Shown here one piece after another: positions 22,161 to 33,212 of a stretch of DNA of 64,000 nt. This DNA is from Henricia sp. BOLD:AAB3569. Lineage: Eukaryota; Echinodermata; Asteroidea; Spinulosida; Echinasteridae. Below the pieces are notes generated by a model, which was given only the letters and a program-made list of their open reading frames with translations, was not told where the DNA came from and did no database searches. The position numbers and the translations under genes are program-made. Location: assembly GCA_037783545.1 (NCBI GenBank), contig JBBELK010001063.1, positions 62,001 through 126,000 on the forward strand. Direction: 5' to 3'. Position 1 is the first letter of the stretch, and each line of letters begins with the position of its first letter.

Positions 22161-23057
22161 CTCCCCAAGTAAACTCTTCTGAACAAATAGGCCTGTGGAA
22201 AATGACTGTTAAATTGCTCAGAAAAGAATTAAACCAGTTGTTCGTGGTTTAAGTACAGTGCATCAAGATTATCGTTAGATTATGTGTTGTAATACCGTAG
22301 TGATCGAGTGTAGTCACTAGTACAATTGGCTATAAAAACATATTCCATATGACACAACTCATATGATTTGCGTTATACTGCCTATATACATGTAGGCCAT
22401 GCACTCAAGGTAAGGGCTACCAAAGTGATGTGCTAATAAACCAACCTCTCACAACGAAACAAGACCGAATTAACCATTCTCTTTATTTAATTTGAGACAT
22501 TGTATCATATCATCGCAAAAGAAATTCATATATGAGTGAGGCCAGGAGGGGTAACTGGTCCGCATCGAGACGACCAAGTTAGTAAAATGTCTTGCTCAAG
22601 GGCACAGGATTCCAACCTGCACATTCACACAAGAAGTTACCTTTTTTGCCCTTCAACAATTTTCGTGAAAGGTAAGTGTGCTTGCTGGTCAGAGCTCATT
22701 ATTGTGGAGGGGACCCACAGTTGAAAACAAAGGTTGGGGCGGGACGAGAGGGGAGTGAATACTGCAATTTGTGACTCAAATTGTGGGGATTGCTTAAATG
22801 ACAGCCCAAAGAAACCACTGAAAATTGAACTGTTTTGTACGCATGCCTGTGGGGAATTGTTGGTGAGATGACGTCGCAACTTTGCTCATGAATATGGAAA
22901 TCATTAGCCTAAAACGGAAAACTTACAAGTATTTACCACTTGCACGGAACCGCCATATTGGCAAAACAGCGAGGCTTTCCTTGCGTGAACAATGACCCCC
23001 TCGCGTCGTTACCATGTCGGTTGCTGTACTGTGACGTTGACTTTTGTCCATTGTAAA
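22161..23057. other. Mostly unrecognised; possible SINE scrap near 22536-22640
   Basis: GTCTTGCTCAAGGGCACAGGATTCCAACCTG near 22580-22620 resembles the inverted head and core of the tRNA-derived SINEs. The rest shows nothing I can identify. Confidence 0.3.
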
Positions 23058-23360
23058 GGGGCGTTCACACTATCGCGGAAAAATCACACTGTTTCATTGG
23101 TTTGTACACAAACTGATTTGCCGCTTGTGCGCGGCCTATCGCGACGCGCAAAACGTTTTGAGATGGGTCAAAGTTCAAATTTGTTGAACTTTGACCGCGG
23201 TGCGCTGACCTTTCCAACGCGCAGCCAATGAGGTATCAGAGAAGCCCCAGGATACCAGAACTGGAATTTTCTATTTTGGAAAGATCGGCGATTGGGGGCT
23301 CATGCAATGCGGTGAGCGCAGCGCGAAAGTGTGATTTTTCCGCTATAGTGTGAATGCGCC
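23058..23360. mobile_element. TTAA-type MITE (GGGGCGTTCACACTATCGCGG ends), copy 2
   Basis: Closely similar to 8478-8787 along its length, including the central GTTCAAATTTGTTGAAC palindrome. The right end has mutated to GAATGCGCC, and the flanks read TAAA and TTAA instead of two clean TTAA sites. Confidence 0.85.
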
Positions 23361-24919
23361 TTAAAACATTATTTATGCCAGGAAAGCCTCGTTTTGAATC
23401 CGACCGTGCAAGTGCATCCTCTTGCAACAGTGCCCCTTTAACGCACTCCCTCACTCCTGCGTACAGTGGCCCTGTTGAAAAAGGCCCCGTTTCGCGGTGG
23501 GACTAGCGACAGAAATCTTGTCGCCTCGGCTGGACCAATCAGGACGCTTGGCAGTGCATTGCAGCATGATTGCAGGCATTCAAATGTAACACGCGCAGAT
23601 TGTAAACACCGTGCATGCATGTGATACATGTAGGCTACTCGGTAATGCTGGCCGTTGTCCGCGTCGACGATTGGCTGCTATTTAAAGCATTCTGGGGAAT
23701 CCGTTCCATTACATTCGTCAGTATCACTATGAACATCTAACAATGGAAATTGGGCACACACCATTGTTACTAACAATGGGGTCACAATGAACATGTACAT
23801 GTTTTTGCTCATAGTGTATGCATCCCTGTTATTAATTTGAAAAACTGCGCAGTAAATTAAGATCGTCGTTTGAAAGTTTGGTAGGAATGGTACAGTCATA
23901 AGGAACGGAACCCAATACAATTTCTGGAAAGTATAGAAATCGTTTCTTTTCGGCATAACATGACCGAATTGATTAATTTACATCAAAAATGACTCGGGCG
24001 TGAGTTGGCTCAAGACAACAGCCGGCTCACTCTACAGATTTGCGTGTATTTCCTCAGGGTATTGTTACGTCGCTTTGCAGAGTGGAAATTCCCTGATATC
24101 TCAGGATGTTCAAGTGGTGAATAGCTAAAGTCTCTGAAATTGATTGGAGTATGTAAAACATATACCAGCAAACGTTCATGTAAATTCGAATAAAACAGTT
24201 CATTCCATACGCTCATAAAATTGTACATGTAGATAAAACGAACATTATATTGGAAAAATATGATCATGACATTATAATAAAAGATTGAAACATATGTAGG
24301 GTGTATATACCAATATGTATGGGCCAATTTCTAAAAACAATGCAATATTCATTTTTCTGAATATCTACTTTTTTGATAAATCCTGTATTGCTCATTCCCA
24401 AAATAGTATTTGAATATTTAACAATACACAATCATTATATCAACTGTCAAACTCATCTACAAGTACTGGATCAGGTCAATGAATTACAGATATCATGTAG
24501 TCGATTCCTTTTAGCTGTACTGAGAATCTAAGCTAATAAATCAAATAAAGCGATGTTTTTTACAAGTTTCTAAAGTTACTGAGTTAAAGGCAGTAGGGCC
24601 GACACATATGATTTGTATCTCGGATAATCAGAAATGTTCACATATTTACACATAACTTACACGATATAAACATGATGACGGTAGAAAAATCGTTTGCAAA
24701 CGATCTAAATAATTTCATCTTTACGGATTATTTTCGGGTAAAATATATCATTTTGAGCGGAAACCTTTCATTGGGTAGTTGCTATGAATTCAATCTTTAC
24801 TTTCAGAACTTCCCCCCTGTAAACTCGTCGAATACTTTTTGGGGTCATTGCAAATGATCCACTGGGCCTTTAATATAAATTCGTTTTTATTAATAACTGA
24901 TTCAGCATAAATTTTAGTT
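23361..24919. other. No gene; contains flank sequence related to the TRIM duplication blocks near 24230-24340
   Basis: ATGATCATGACATTATAATAAAAG…ACCAATATGTATGGGCCAATTTCT at about 24262-24335 recurs at about 51610-51680 in the spacer before TRIM copy D. The rest is unrecognised. Confidence 0.45.
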
Positions 24920-25141
24920 GAATTGAATTATTCAAATATTAGAGAAGATTTTAGAAACACGAGAAAATTGCAAGGCTCCGACTGGGTTTCGAACCCAGAT
25001 CCTTGGCATACATGGCCAACCGTTCTACCAACTAAGCTATCTGGGCATCTTGTCGGAGCGTCACAACAATCTCGTGCATGCTTGCAACTCTTTTTCCAAC
25101 AATGCAGTGGGGCAAATCCGTGCCAACCAATTTAGCTACAC
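24920..25141 (-). mobile_element. tRNA-derived SINE, minus strand, with tRNA head at 24976-25049
   Basis: On the minus strand the head reads GCCCAGATAGCTTAGTTGG (A box), TTGGC-CATGTAT-GCCAA (anticodon arm) and CTGGG-TTCGAAA-CCCAG (a perfect TΨC arm). The loop lacks the invariant U33, and the acceptor stem is imperfect. A body of about 90 bp lies on the plus-strand right side. Sister copies at 25490-25620 and 25716-25870 are on the plus strand. Confidence 0.65.
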
Positions 25142-25142
25142 T

Positions 25143-25491
25143 GTAGATTGGTTCCCGATCCCTATAGATGGGTTCGCTTGTTGCGAAAATATAGGGATCG
25201 GTAAAGAGCAGCCATGACGGGCAGAATTCTGCCCGTCACGTGGTTATTATTATTTTTATTTTTTTGTAAGTGCGCAGATTTTGCATTGACATTTGTAACT
25301 TGGCCGTGCGTGTCGAACATATCCAATTATGTAAATAAAGTACATTGCCTAAAGCAAAGGGCTTGACCACTTTTTAAATATAAAAAACACAATGCGCACG
25401 CGCAAAGACGACCAATTACAGATCAAGATGAAGCGCCCTTTACCTGTCCTTATATTCTCCTGTGTGGAATATGTGGACGGGAACCAGTCTA
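25143..25491. mobile_element. MITE with GAYTGGTTCCCG ends, copy 1
   Basis: TAGATTGGTTCCCGATCCCTATA at the left and GGACGGGAACCAGTCTA at the right are inverted. The interior (TGACGGGCAGAATTCTGCCCGTCA, ATGCGCACGCGCAAAGACGACC) recurs inverted at 37984-38270. TAGCTACACTG occurs on both sides (ending 25142 and starting near 25490), which may be a long target duplication or SINE-derived repetition. Confidence 0.7.
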
Positions 25492-25640
25492 GCTACACTG
25501 ATGGCCTATCATGAAGAGAGTGTATGCCAAGGATCGGGGTTCGAATCCCAGTCGGGGCATTGCAATTTTCTCTTGTTTCTAAAATCTTCTGTAATTGTCA
25601 ATCCTATCATACACCCCATTATATACAATAATAATGACCT
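25490..25640 (+). mobile_element. tRNA-derived SINE, plus strand, internally deleted
   Basis: TGTATGCCAAGGATCGGGGTTCGAATCCCAGTCGGGGCATTGCAA keeps the anticodon 3' side, the B box and a better acceptor strand (TCGGGGCA) than the sister copy. The A-box half is missing. The tail TTTTCTCTTGTTTCTAAAATCTTCT mirrors the left-hand copy. Confidence 0.6.
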
Positions 25641-25715
25641 CTTAGTTCTATAGTAAATGGGTTTGGCATGGATTTTCCCCCTCTTCCCCTATGGAGGTAA
25701 GACCTCGCTTCACGA

Positions 25716-25870
25716 TTGGCCATCAGTGTAGCTAAATTGGTTGGCATGGATTTGAACCACTGCATTGTTGGAAAAAGAGTGGCAAGCACGAGATTGTTGT
25801 GACGCTATAGAGCGGTTGGCCATGTATGCCAAGGATCTGGGTTCGAATCCCATCTCTAATTGTCGATCAT
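25716..25870 (+). mobile_element. tRNA-derived SINE, plus strand
   Basis: AGTGTAGCTAAATTGGTTGGCATGGATTTG…GAGATTGTTGTGACGC and GCGGTTGGCCATGTATGCCAAGGATCTGGGTTCGAATCCC form the reverse complement of 24976-25141. The A box is largely lost. With the minus-strand copy this makes a large inverted pair around a MITE. Confidence 0.6.
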
Positions 25871-25884
25871 ATCATATACCCCAT

Positions 25885-26160
25885 TATATATTCAAATATT
25901 ATATTTTTTGTATTGACAATATACACGTACTTTCCTATCATCAGAATCACACTGATCAGAGGGGTTGTGATAAGTATGCAATAATTATGTAACATTTAGC
26001 TTCAAAATCAAACAATTTTTAGACAAAGGTTAAATATAATTAGTTGCTGAAGAGGATTAAACTGGCACATTACAGCTGCACGTTCTTTATTCAAAATCGA
26101 CATTCTGATCCGCCAGATTAATAATTTACAAAATTGTAATTAGGCAATAAAATATTGTGA
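25885..26160. repeat. TRIM-block spacer, copy in block A
   Basis: TTTCCTATCATCAGAATCACACTGATCAG…TGCTGAAGAGGATTAAACTGGCAC…AACATTCTGATC-type phrases recur at 27290-27460 and 52015-52400. It is the sequence that precedes a TRIM unit on the plus strand. Confidence 0.7.
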
Positions 26161-26435
26161 CATGGAGGCCGTCTCCCGATGCCTGGACTCACACTCTTCA
26201 CACTCTTCACAAATCAGATTAGAAGCCGAGGTTTTCAAAAGTAATTACGATGGATGGCGAATAAGGATCCTGCTATTACGTCCTGGAACGAACTGAAAGG
26301 CAATACCTTTCGGTGTTTCGAGCGCTTGTGACCGGTCTCACATTTTGGGGAATTGAGATCCTTAGCTGTGACGTCCTGGTGCAGACTGAGATCCGACACA
26401 ATTCGGTGCTTCTTTGTGTGCCTTGAACGCTTATT
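26160..26435 (-). pseudogene. Scrambled shards of a TRIM gene (copy A)
   Basis: CACTCTTCACAAATCAGATTAGAAGCCGAGG matches the B-box 1 coding region of copy B (29432-29470). The adjacent GGAGGCCGTCTCCCGATGCC is the same gene region in inverted orientation. GACGTCCTGGTGCAGACTGAGATC…AATTCGGTGCTTC matches the segment between the B-boxes (29300-29345). Pieces are out of order and one is inverted, so this is a rearranged relic, followed at once by the 5'-flank sequence of the duplication block. Confidence 0.75.
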
Positions 26436-27480
26436 TATTACACTCTAACACGAAATGCCACTAAAAACCACGCAATGAACGTGAATTCTCCTTTGTGCAT
26501 TATTATTATTATGGCAATACATGTACACAAACATGCTTCATCTGCAAATACTTCAAAGGGCCTGTAACATACTTATTGACATACTTATTGACTGAACAAG
26601 GTTAATTTATCCAGATGTCACTGATTTGAATAAAGCAGAATGCATTTTTCCTGTGCAGTGTTTTATTTAAACATGGCAAACCTTTTACGTTTAACAGTTC
26701 TTTGAAATTCCTTACGTATTTTGCTTGACAGCAAAACAATTTTCACAAAATGTCTAAAAAAATATGACTAAATGTACTCAAATTACATCCATATTCAAAA
26801 GACCATGTAATTAAATGTTACAGCAAAAAAAATTACACTTTCCTTAAATTAAAATTGTATAATGTACATGATAATTCACCACAAATGTATTGGTCTAAAC
26901 CAGTATTGAAATGCAGAGTAAAGCTTTATATTACATGTACATACATACGCTGAAACCTGAATCGGTTCCATAGAGTGCAAACTGTCCATTGAAAAGGTGC
27001 CAGTTATACGTATGCCTTCCAAACCTCGATCTGAAGACGAGGCTTTGAACGCATATGACGTCTTGAAAAGGTTTTCAACCAGGAGTTTGCATAATTCTAC
27101 AGAATTCAGGGGACACGATAAAACCGTTCAAACGCGTGAATACGGTCTATGATTATCAACATATCAGACGAAGATATGAATACATTCTAATAAAACAATG
27201 TAAATTACATTTCTAACAATAACTGATTAATCATCAATTATAGGCTAATCGAAATGTTCAAGTATTTCATTTTTGTATTGATAATACATCTACTTTCCAT
27301 TTTTCAGAATCACACTGATGGGAGCTAGTGATCGTTAAATTTAATTATTTGCTGAAGAGGATTGAATTTGCACGTTAAAAGTGCAGTTTCGTTATTGAAA
27401 CTCAACATTCTGATCGGATAACTTAACTTAAGTTTACAAAATAGGAATTAGGCAATAAACGGTTTTAAGGGTAACTTATC
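26436..27480. repeat. Duplicated non-coding flank shared by TRIM blocks
   Basis: TTATTACACTCTAACACGAAATGCCACTAAAAACCAC recurs near 43800 and, diverged, near 57655. CTTGACAGCAAAACAATTTTCAC recurs near 44100 and 58795. GAAATGCAGAGTAAAGCTTTATATTACATG recurs at 58975, and at 44275 where a transposon splits it. 27280-27480 matches 25890-26155 and 52010-52400. Confidence 0.75.
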
Positions 27481-27499
27481 CTATATGTATTATTCGTTT

Positions 27500-27873
27500 T
27501 ACGGTTTGGTTTTCACAGAATTGAGATGGGGGAGGAGCCCCATACTATACCCAAGACCAAACGGACAGAAATACCGTTTTGCACAGGCGTAAAAGAGGGA
27601 AGGATATGGGGACTTTTTTTTGCAGGGAACACCCCCACCCACACTCTCCATCTCACGTGGCTATAATGGTTGTACTCAGCAAAAAGTCGGAATAGGCCTA
27701 GGACTAAAATAAACGGGTTTTTTCTTCACCTTTTCACATTAACACGCAACCCGCAGGCAACATAAGGGTGTTTGTTAGTTATTTGCGGAACTCCATTTTG
27801 AAACTTATTGTCGGATTTTAGAGGAAGTATACGGTGTGGTGGTGATGGGTTGGAAAGAGCAGTATCCCAGCCA
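27500..27873 (-). other. 3' flank of TRIM copy B (shared with D and E)
   Basis: TTTTCACAGAATTGAGATGG…GGAAGGATATGGGGACTTTTTTTT is found again at 53521-53630 and 59338-59440. The AATAAA-type signal seen after copy D is altered here (AATAACTAAC on the minus strand). Confidence 0.6.
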
Positions 27874-29758
27874 TCATACTCGATGGAAAATTTTCACAGA
27901 ATTGTAATCAGCCACCACGAGATCACCACAAGGAGAGAACGCCATGCCGTAGGGCCAATATAATCCTCGAGCTATGCACTGTACATGTACTCCGTGTGCA
28001 GTGTAATGATGCAGTTCGCAGTTCCCAGCTACGTCAGTACCAAGATCAACGTCGACGTAAATATCACCCGCCTCGTCGCAGCACACGCTGCCAGGCCTCA
28101 TGAGCTGACCGTTTGATTCAGTTCTGATGCTGAAAACCCTATGACCCGAAAAATCCAGGCAGAGTAACCTCTTTCCACTGTACCCACATAGGATCAAACG
28201 GTCGTCGTGTTGGAAGGTAATGTTTTGGGGAAATATGCTTGTAGGAATGATTGAAATCGAGGACCCGTCGATGTTTGTTACAAATACAACGTTTCTTTTT
28301 TGATCTGCCACAGCTACGCGATTCTGCTTATCCGTGGCAATACAAGTAAGTTGACTTTCTTGCAGTTCCCCAGATTCATTTTGTGCCGGTCTGAACTGAC
28401 GAATCAACTGTCTGCCCGTGTTTTAAAAACACTTTAACCAAATTGCCATCTGTGACCAACATCAAATCGTCCCGTGTCACTGCCTGCAAGCCACCTTCAG
28501 GATTAAAGGGAGTCTTGAAGAGCCCATTAGACGTAGATACAGAGACCTTTGCCTTGCTTCTATTCGCTACGGCAATGTTACCATTTTTAAAGGCGCCAAT
28601 GCCCCATAGTCTAATTTTGCCGTCTTCAGTTTCTTCCCCCTCAAACTCATTCTTCAACAACCACTTTTCCTCATGAAGTATTTTCCCCAAATCTGTATTG
28701 GAGACTGACTCCTGGCATTTGACCTCAATGAATGACCTTTTGTGGTCGCCTTGTTCAAACGCCAGTTCTTCTTGAAATTCCAGGTTGTGCATTACCTTGA
28801 GCTCCAACGTCTCAAAGTCGTCAGCATGTTCCATCAGGTCGCTCACAGCGGCCACAATAGTCTTAGCTCTTTTCATCTTGTCACGATTGCTGTTAAACAC
28901 TTTTTCATACTCTTCATCTCTGTCCTTACCGATTATGGTGATCTCGTCTCTGAGAAGCCGAGCCTTGGTTTGAATTTTGTCGATTTCCTCTTTCTCCTTA
29001 GCAGAAACATCATCGCATGCCTTGGTCACCATTAGCTTCAATCTCTTCCGTGAGTGAGATGTGGATTCTTGCGAGGCTTGGAATTCCTTCTCGCTCTTTT
29101 GGAACTTCTTCAAGATGTCATCAACATCTTTACGGTGAGATCCAACAGCATCGGCAATGCTCTTTAATGTGTGTTCTGCTGTACGATGGTTAATCACTCC
29201 ACACATTGCACAGATCAGTGTCTTGCAAGTCTCGCAATAAAAGCAGAGATTTTGGTCAGGGTGCTGTCGGCATTTTGGTGAATGAGGATCCTTAGCTGTG
29301 ACGTCCTGGTGCTGACTGAGATCTGACACAATTCGGTGCTTCTTGGTGTGTTTAAAACGCTTGTGAGCGGCATGACATTGTTGGCAGATGTTCGCATTGC
29401 AGTCCAGGCATCGGGAGACGGCCTCCAAACCGTTTTCACACTCTTCACAAATCAGATTAGAAGCCGAGGTTTCTCCATGTAACTTCTCCCATTTGTTGAC
29501 GTCATCGACAAGCGAGCTCAGGAAGAAACAGCTCTTGAGATTATCAAGACGCGAGTCTGGAATCTCCGTGGTATTCCTACAGACTGGGCAGATGATCTTA
29601 TCGGCATCAGGTTGATGCCTGCTGACCATGTCTTCCAAGCAATCCCGGCAAAGGTTATGTAAGCAGTCTAGTATCTTTGGATCTTTGAAACGACGCAAGC
29701 AGATTGGGCATTCCAGATGTTCCTGGCTGATCTCACATTTGGCTGTAGATTCGGCCAT
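27874..29758 (-). pseudogene. TRIM-NHL E3 ubiquitin ligase, copy B, one frameshift
   Basis: The frame starts at ATG 29758 (MAESTAKCEIS) and not at the upstream in-frame ATGs, because a splice acceptor (TTTCCCCAG|G at 29779) lies just before it in three copies. Order of domains: C3HC4 RING (CPIC…CLHNLCRDC…CPVC, residues about 17-60), B-box 1 (CEECENGL…CLDCNANICQQCHAAH), B-box 2 (KCRQHPDQNLCFYCETC…MCGVINH), a coiled coil rich in Lys/Glu, then NHL-like propeller repeats to the stop at 27874. About 627 residues are covered. RING/B-box/NHL proteins act as cytoplasmic ubiquitin ligases; the substrate here is unknown. A net 4-nt insertion around 28411-28432 shifts the frame in the propeller (stop at 28376), after which the original frame resumes (IRQFRPAQNESG). 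Either a young pseudogene or an assembly error. Confidence 0.85.
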
Positions 29759-29769
29759 CGCGCTTTCGT

Positions 29770-29790
29770 TTAAATGTGCCTGGGGAAACA
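29770..29790 (-). other. Conserved 3' splice site before the TRIM start codon (copy B)
   Basis: The minus strand reads CTGTTTCCCCAG|GCAC, with the ATG 21 nt into the exon. The same acceptor occurs at 41598 (copy C) and 55712 (copy D), each preceded by a pyrimidine-rich tract. This indicates a 5'-UTR intron and a single coding exon. Confidence 0.65.
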
Positions 29791-29921
29791 GAGTACCATA
29801 TAACTTGAAAACATTGTGCTTGCTGTTAAGAATCCGTGTTGTGAATAATACACATTTTATGCTTTTTATGGGGTTGAAGATCCGGTATAAATTAAACCTT
29901 AGGCATTTGGACAGTGTCAGT

Positions 29922-30028
29922 GGCGGATCCATGAGCCTCATTAAAATACAAGAATACAAAGGAAAAGCGGGGGCTACAGCCCTCTGAAATCCATTGTATT
30001 CCTGTATTTTATTGAAGCTGGATCCGCC
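29922..30028. repeat. Hairpin repeat, about 107 bp
   Basis: GGCGGATCC…AAAATACAAGAATACAA is mirrored by TTGTATTCCTGTATTTT…GGATCCGCC. It is a short foldback element in the upstream intron region of TRIM copy B. Confidence 0.7.
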
Positions 30029-31415
30029 ATGTGTTGTTTGTGCAAAAAATTGAAAATTTGCTCTGGCCAACTGTGGAATGCTTTATCTGCGGCGTCGCTA
30101 GACTTTTCAAAGTGTGGGGAAGGGGGTCTGGCATTCATACTGCGTACATAAGTGTACAATACAATTATATACATATACATAAACAAAATCTTCCCCACAA
30201 CAATTGAAAGAATTGTCGGCTACGATTTTTGAATTGATTTCCTAACCAAAACTTCGGCCAACGGAAAGGTCGAATTATTACTATGATTATGTGTCATTTC
30301 AAAATTCGGGAGTTGATAGGTCCACTACTTTGGGAAATCTGATTCACAAGCAAATGTTTTGGAAAATGTGGCATGAATATTAAAAACGTCCCGTGTCTCG
30401 ACCAATCTGATCTTTACGTCCAATTCTGGTGGCGAACTCAATATCCCGTGTACAAAGTGACAGACAGGTTTCTCAAGTCGGTAACTGGAGGTCGACTAGA
30501 CTTGTTCCCAGTCCAATCGCGACGACGCTGCTGCGGTTTACGAACCAACCGGTCCAGTTACCGACTTGACATCAAGTCTATATCATCCCAAGCAAATAAC
30601 TGTTGTAAAAGTAATTCAAAAATAGTGTGTGAACGGAGGGGGCTGTCGGCGCATCGCCATATCAGCACACGAGCAATATTAGCATAGTACGTCACAATAT
30701 TTCATCCATGACATTCATCGAAAATAAACAAGCAACTTGAACTTGTTTATATGTTTGTTGCCTGTGAACATTGAAACGACACGATTTACTCCAATCTCGT
30801 ACCTACACCTGCTGGGGATGCTCGCCCGTCAGGGCCCAATTGTTTACGGAACTGTTTACGGCAGAATTCTGTGCTTACAGGCACTGTGCTTATAGGGTTA
30901 GCGCAGAATTTCTTCGCTTAAACCCGAAATGTTCTGTCAAGGAGAAAACAAAATGGCGGTCATTACGTTTTCAATCGCTAAATTTGCGGAATTGGGGAAC
31001 TTTTTCTGGCGACCCAGAAATAGTAAGATGTGCAATAGGTCGTATATACTATCCGATTTTGACAGTATAAAAATGCTTTCAAGTTCGGTCCCAAACCGCG
31101 GAGCAACCGGCACCCAACAGCGTGTGTGCCATATCGTATGTAAAAAATGAAGACATTGTATGCATGTCACAGTCTGACAGTGGCTCGGTTTATAAAAACA
31201 AAATGAAAAGTGCGCATATATCTTGCCTCAACTTTCGTCTTAGTTTGTACTAAATTAATATCCTGTGAAAAGCGCAGTTATACGGCCGTCTTGCGCCATG
31301 CCGTGAGTTGAATTATTGGCGGACCGCAAATATTTCGAAATATTGACAGTAATTGTTCGATAACTATACGTTGGTCTATTTTTTTGTTGATGTCTCATTT
31401 GAAAACCAATAACTT
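30029..31415. other. No recognised gene; one small inverted repeat at about 30474-30572
   Basis: CAAGTCGGTAACTGGA and TCCAGTTACCGACTTG form arms about 70 bp apart. The remaining sequence has short ORFs without similarity. The homology of the duplicated TRIM 5' flank does not continue here. Confidence 0.4.
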
Positions 31416-31857
31416 AGTTGTGCTCAAAATTATTCATACCCTTTAAAATATCTAAAAAATTTCAAATTTCCTCACTCCCAAAAACTATTGTGAAGGAACT
31501 TTCACTGTATCCCAGGACAGTTAGTTGATGCATTGCACAAGACCACATGTTTTGGCTCGGCACATTTGCATAACAATAGTAATGTCCAGATTTGCATTTT
31601 TGTGCCTGTTCAAAATTATTTATACCCCTTACAAAATCTAAGCATTTGGGTCATTTTTGTGTGTGATATAATGCACCCGCTTTCAACATTCTAGTGATTC
31701 CTTCTTGTTGTTCAACAGTTATCCTAACATGTTTGCATAAGATTTGAATCATTAACATATCTGTTCAATTAAATTCAAATCAAAGAATAGCACTCTGCTT
31801 GTAGGCTATTCAGTTTCTGGTCAGCATGGCAAAGAAAAGAGAACTACATGTAATTTG
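31416..31857 (+). mobile_element. 5' end of a Tc1-like transposon, interrupted by another element
   Basis: TAGTTGTGCTCAAAATTATTCATACC is a Tc1-type terminus. The sequence matches 47800-48150 through CAGTTATCCTAACATGTTTGCA. At 31826 an ATG opens MAKKRELH, the usual kind of start of a Tc1 transposase. Ten codons later the sequence is cut by the inverted-repeat element that starts at 31859. The rest of the transposase is not found to the right. Confidence 0.65.
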
Positions 31858-31858
31858 A

Positions 31859-32771
31859 TTGATTTTTGTCATACATTCCAAAAGCTATGTGTGCACCGAT
31901 GTCTTACACACACAATGGCCAGTAGACACCGTTTTCACTATGAAATCACGCATTTTATGAAATTTTGTGCCAAAACAGAAGTTGCACTTTTGTCAATATG
32001 TTCACTTTCACACACTGAAAAACTGTTTTCTGGCCATTATTAACCCTTGTCGTAACTTCAGTTAAGTATTAACAGAGTGCTTATCTGCAAGAACTAGGCC
32101 TAATCAATAATGAGTGGGTCCGCCGTCTTTTGCAATCACTTCTACATGGACAAACGCACGCAACAGGCAAAACTGACACTTTATTTTATAGCCACTTTAA
32201 TCTCAACATTTCTTAACATATATAGGCAAAGGGTTTACATCGCACAGAAAATATATTTTTTATTTAAACTCGGTGTGATTATGTACACCACATGGCGTTG
32301 CATCTGCAGTAATGTTGACTTGCATTACAAAGTCTTGTATTACAGGAGGAAAAGACATTTAAAAAGATATACACATTTCCCAAGTCACCAACCGGTATTT
32401 GAAAGACAACGGGATTGAGCGTAAGGAATGACCAGCAGGATTCCCCGACTGCAATCCTATAGAGAACCTCTGGGATGTCATTAAGCGGAAGGCCAACAAT
32501 AAGTGACACTTCTTTGCAGGATTTGCAAGTACGCATTTTACAGCAGGTCAGGGCAAACTTATCAGCAGCGCATTCAAAGTTTGATAATAATGGCCAGAAA
32601 ACAGTTTTTCAGTGTGTAACAAATACACAGAAGTGCAACTTCTGTTTTGGCGCAAAATGTCATAAAATGCGTTATTTCTTAGTGATAAATGTGTCTACTG
32701 GCCATAAGAAACCACTCGTTGTGTCCGTAAGACATCGGTGCACACATAGCTTTTTGAATGACAAAAATCAA
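31859..32771 (+). mobile_element. Tc1-like element with inverted repeats of about 180 bp and a decayed transposase end
   Basis: TTGATTTTTGTCAT…AGCTATGTGTGCACCGATGTCTTA at the left is mirrored by AAGACATCGGTGCACACATAGCT…ACAAAAATCAA at the right. Between them, 32380-32560 decodes as the C-terminal part of a Tc1 transposase with stops (PDCNPIENLWDVIKRKANN, then LISSAFKV). The N-terminal part is absent, so the element is internally deleted. A related scrap lies at 58095-58250. Confidence 0.75.
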
Positions 32772-33212
32772 TAAAATAGTTTTTGAGTTACATCAAAAAG
32801 TATTAGGCGGGAACTAACTTTTTGTGTTGGTTGTATATAAGGGCCGAGGCAGTGCGGAGGAACAATTTATATAAGTGAATTAGTGTTTTGTGTGTGCATT
32901 TTCGTCTTTACGAAAGTCTCTATATGTGCCATGAAGTAAAAATTTGTAAAAAGAGAAAAATCTGGGTTTTTCTAAGATCGTTTCTACAAGGTTACAGTCG
33001 CGTCTGATCAGTATGTACAACCACAATATTATTATAAGTATCAGTAGACGTCCACTGCATTGCAAGCTGGGAAGGCTGTCATGAAACATTAAACAAAACA
33101 GATAATTGCTAAAATCATGTTTCCTAACTAAATTTACACTTTCTGGGGGCATTATCATGTCATATCAGGAATAATTAGTGGCGAGGGTGACGGCATTTGT
33201 ATCTCCACTTGA
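32772..33212. other. No gene; includes a dispersed repeat at about 33110-33205
   Basis: The repeat is shared with 10560-10660. Otherwise unrecognised AT-rich sequence. Confidence 0.4.

Noticed and set aside
24976-25049. Functional tRNA-Thr gene on the minus strand
   Set aside because: The TΨC arm is perfect, but U33 is missing, the acceptor stem is mismatched, and the sequence is attached to a repeated body found three times nearby.
30000-30070. Upstream extension of TRIM copy B to an ATG at 30070
   Set aside because: The extension crosses a conserved splice acceptor at 29779 and a hairpin repeat, and copies C and D have no comparable N-terminus.
30771-31170. Overlapping ORFs of 73-99 codons on both strands
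   Set aside because: No similarity to known proteins and mutually overlapping in opposite frames; expected by chance at this length.
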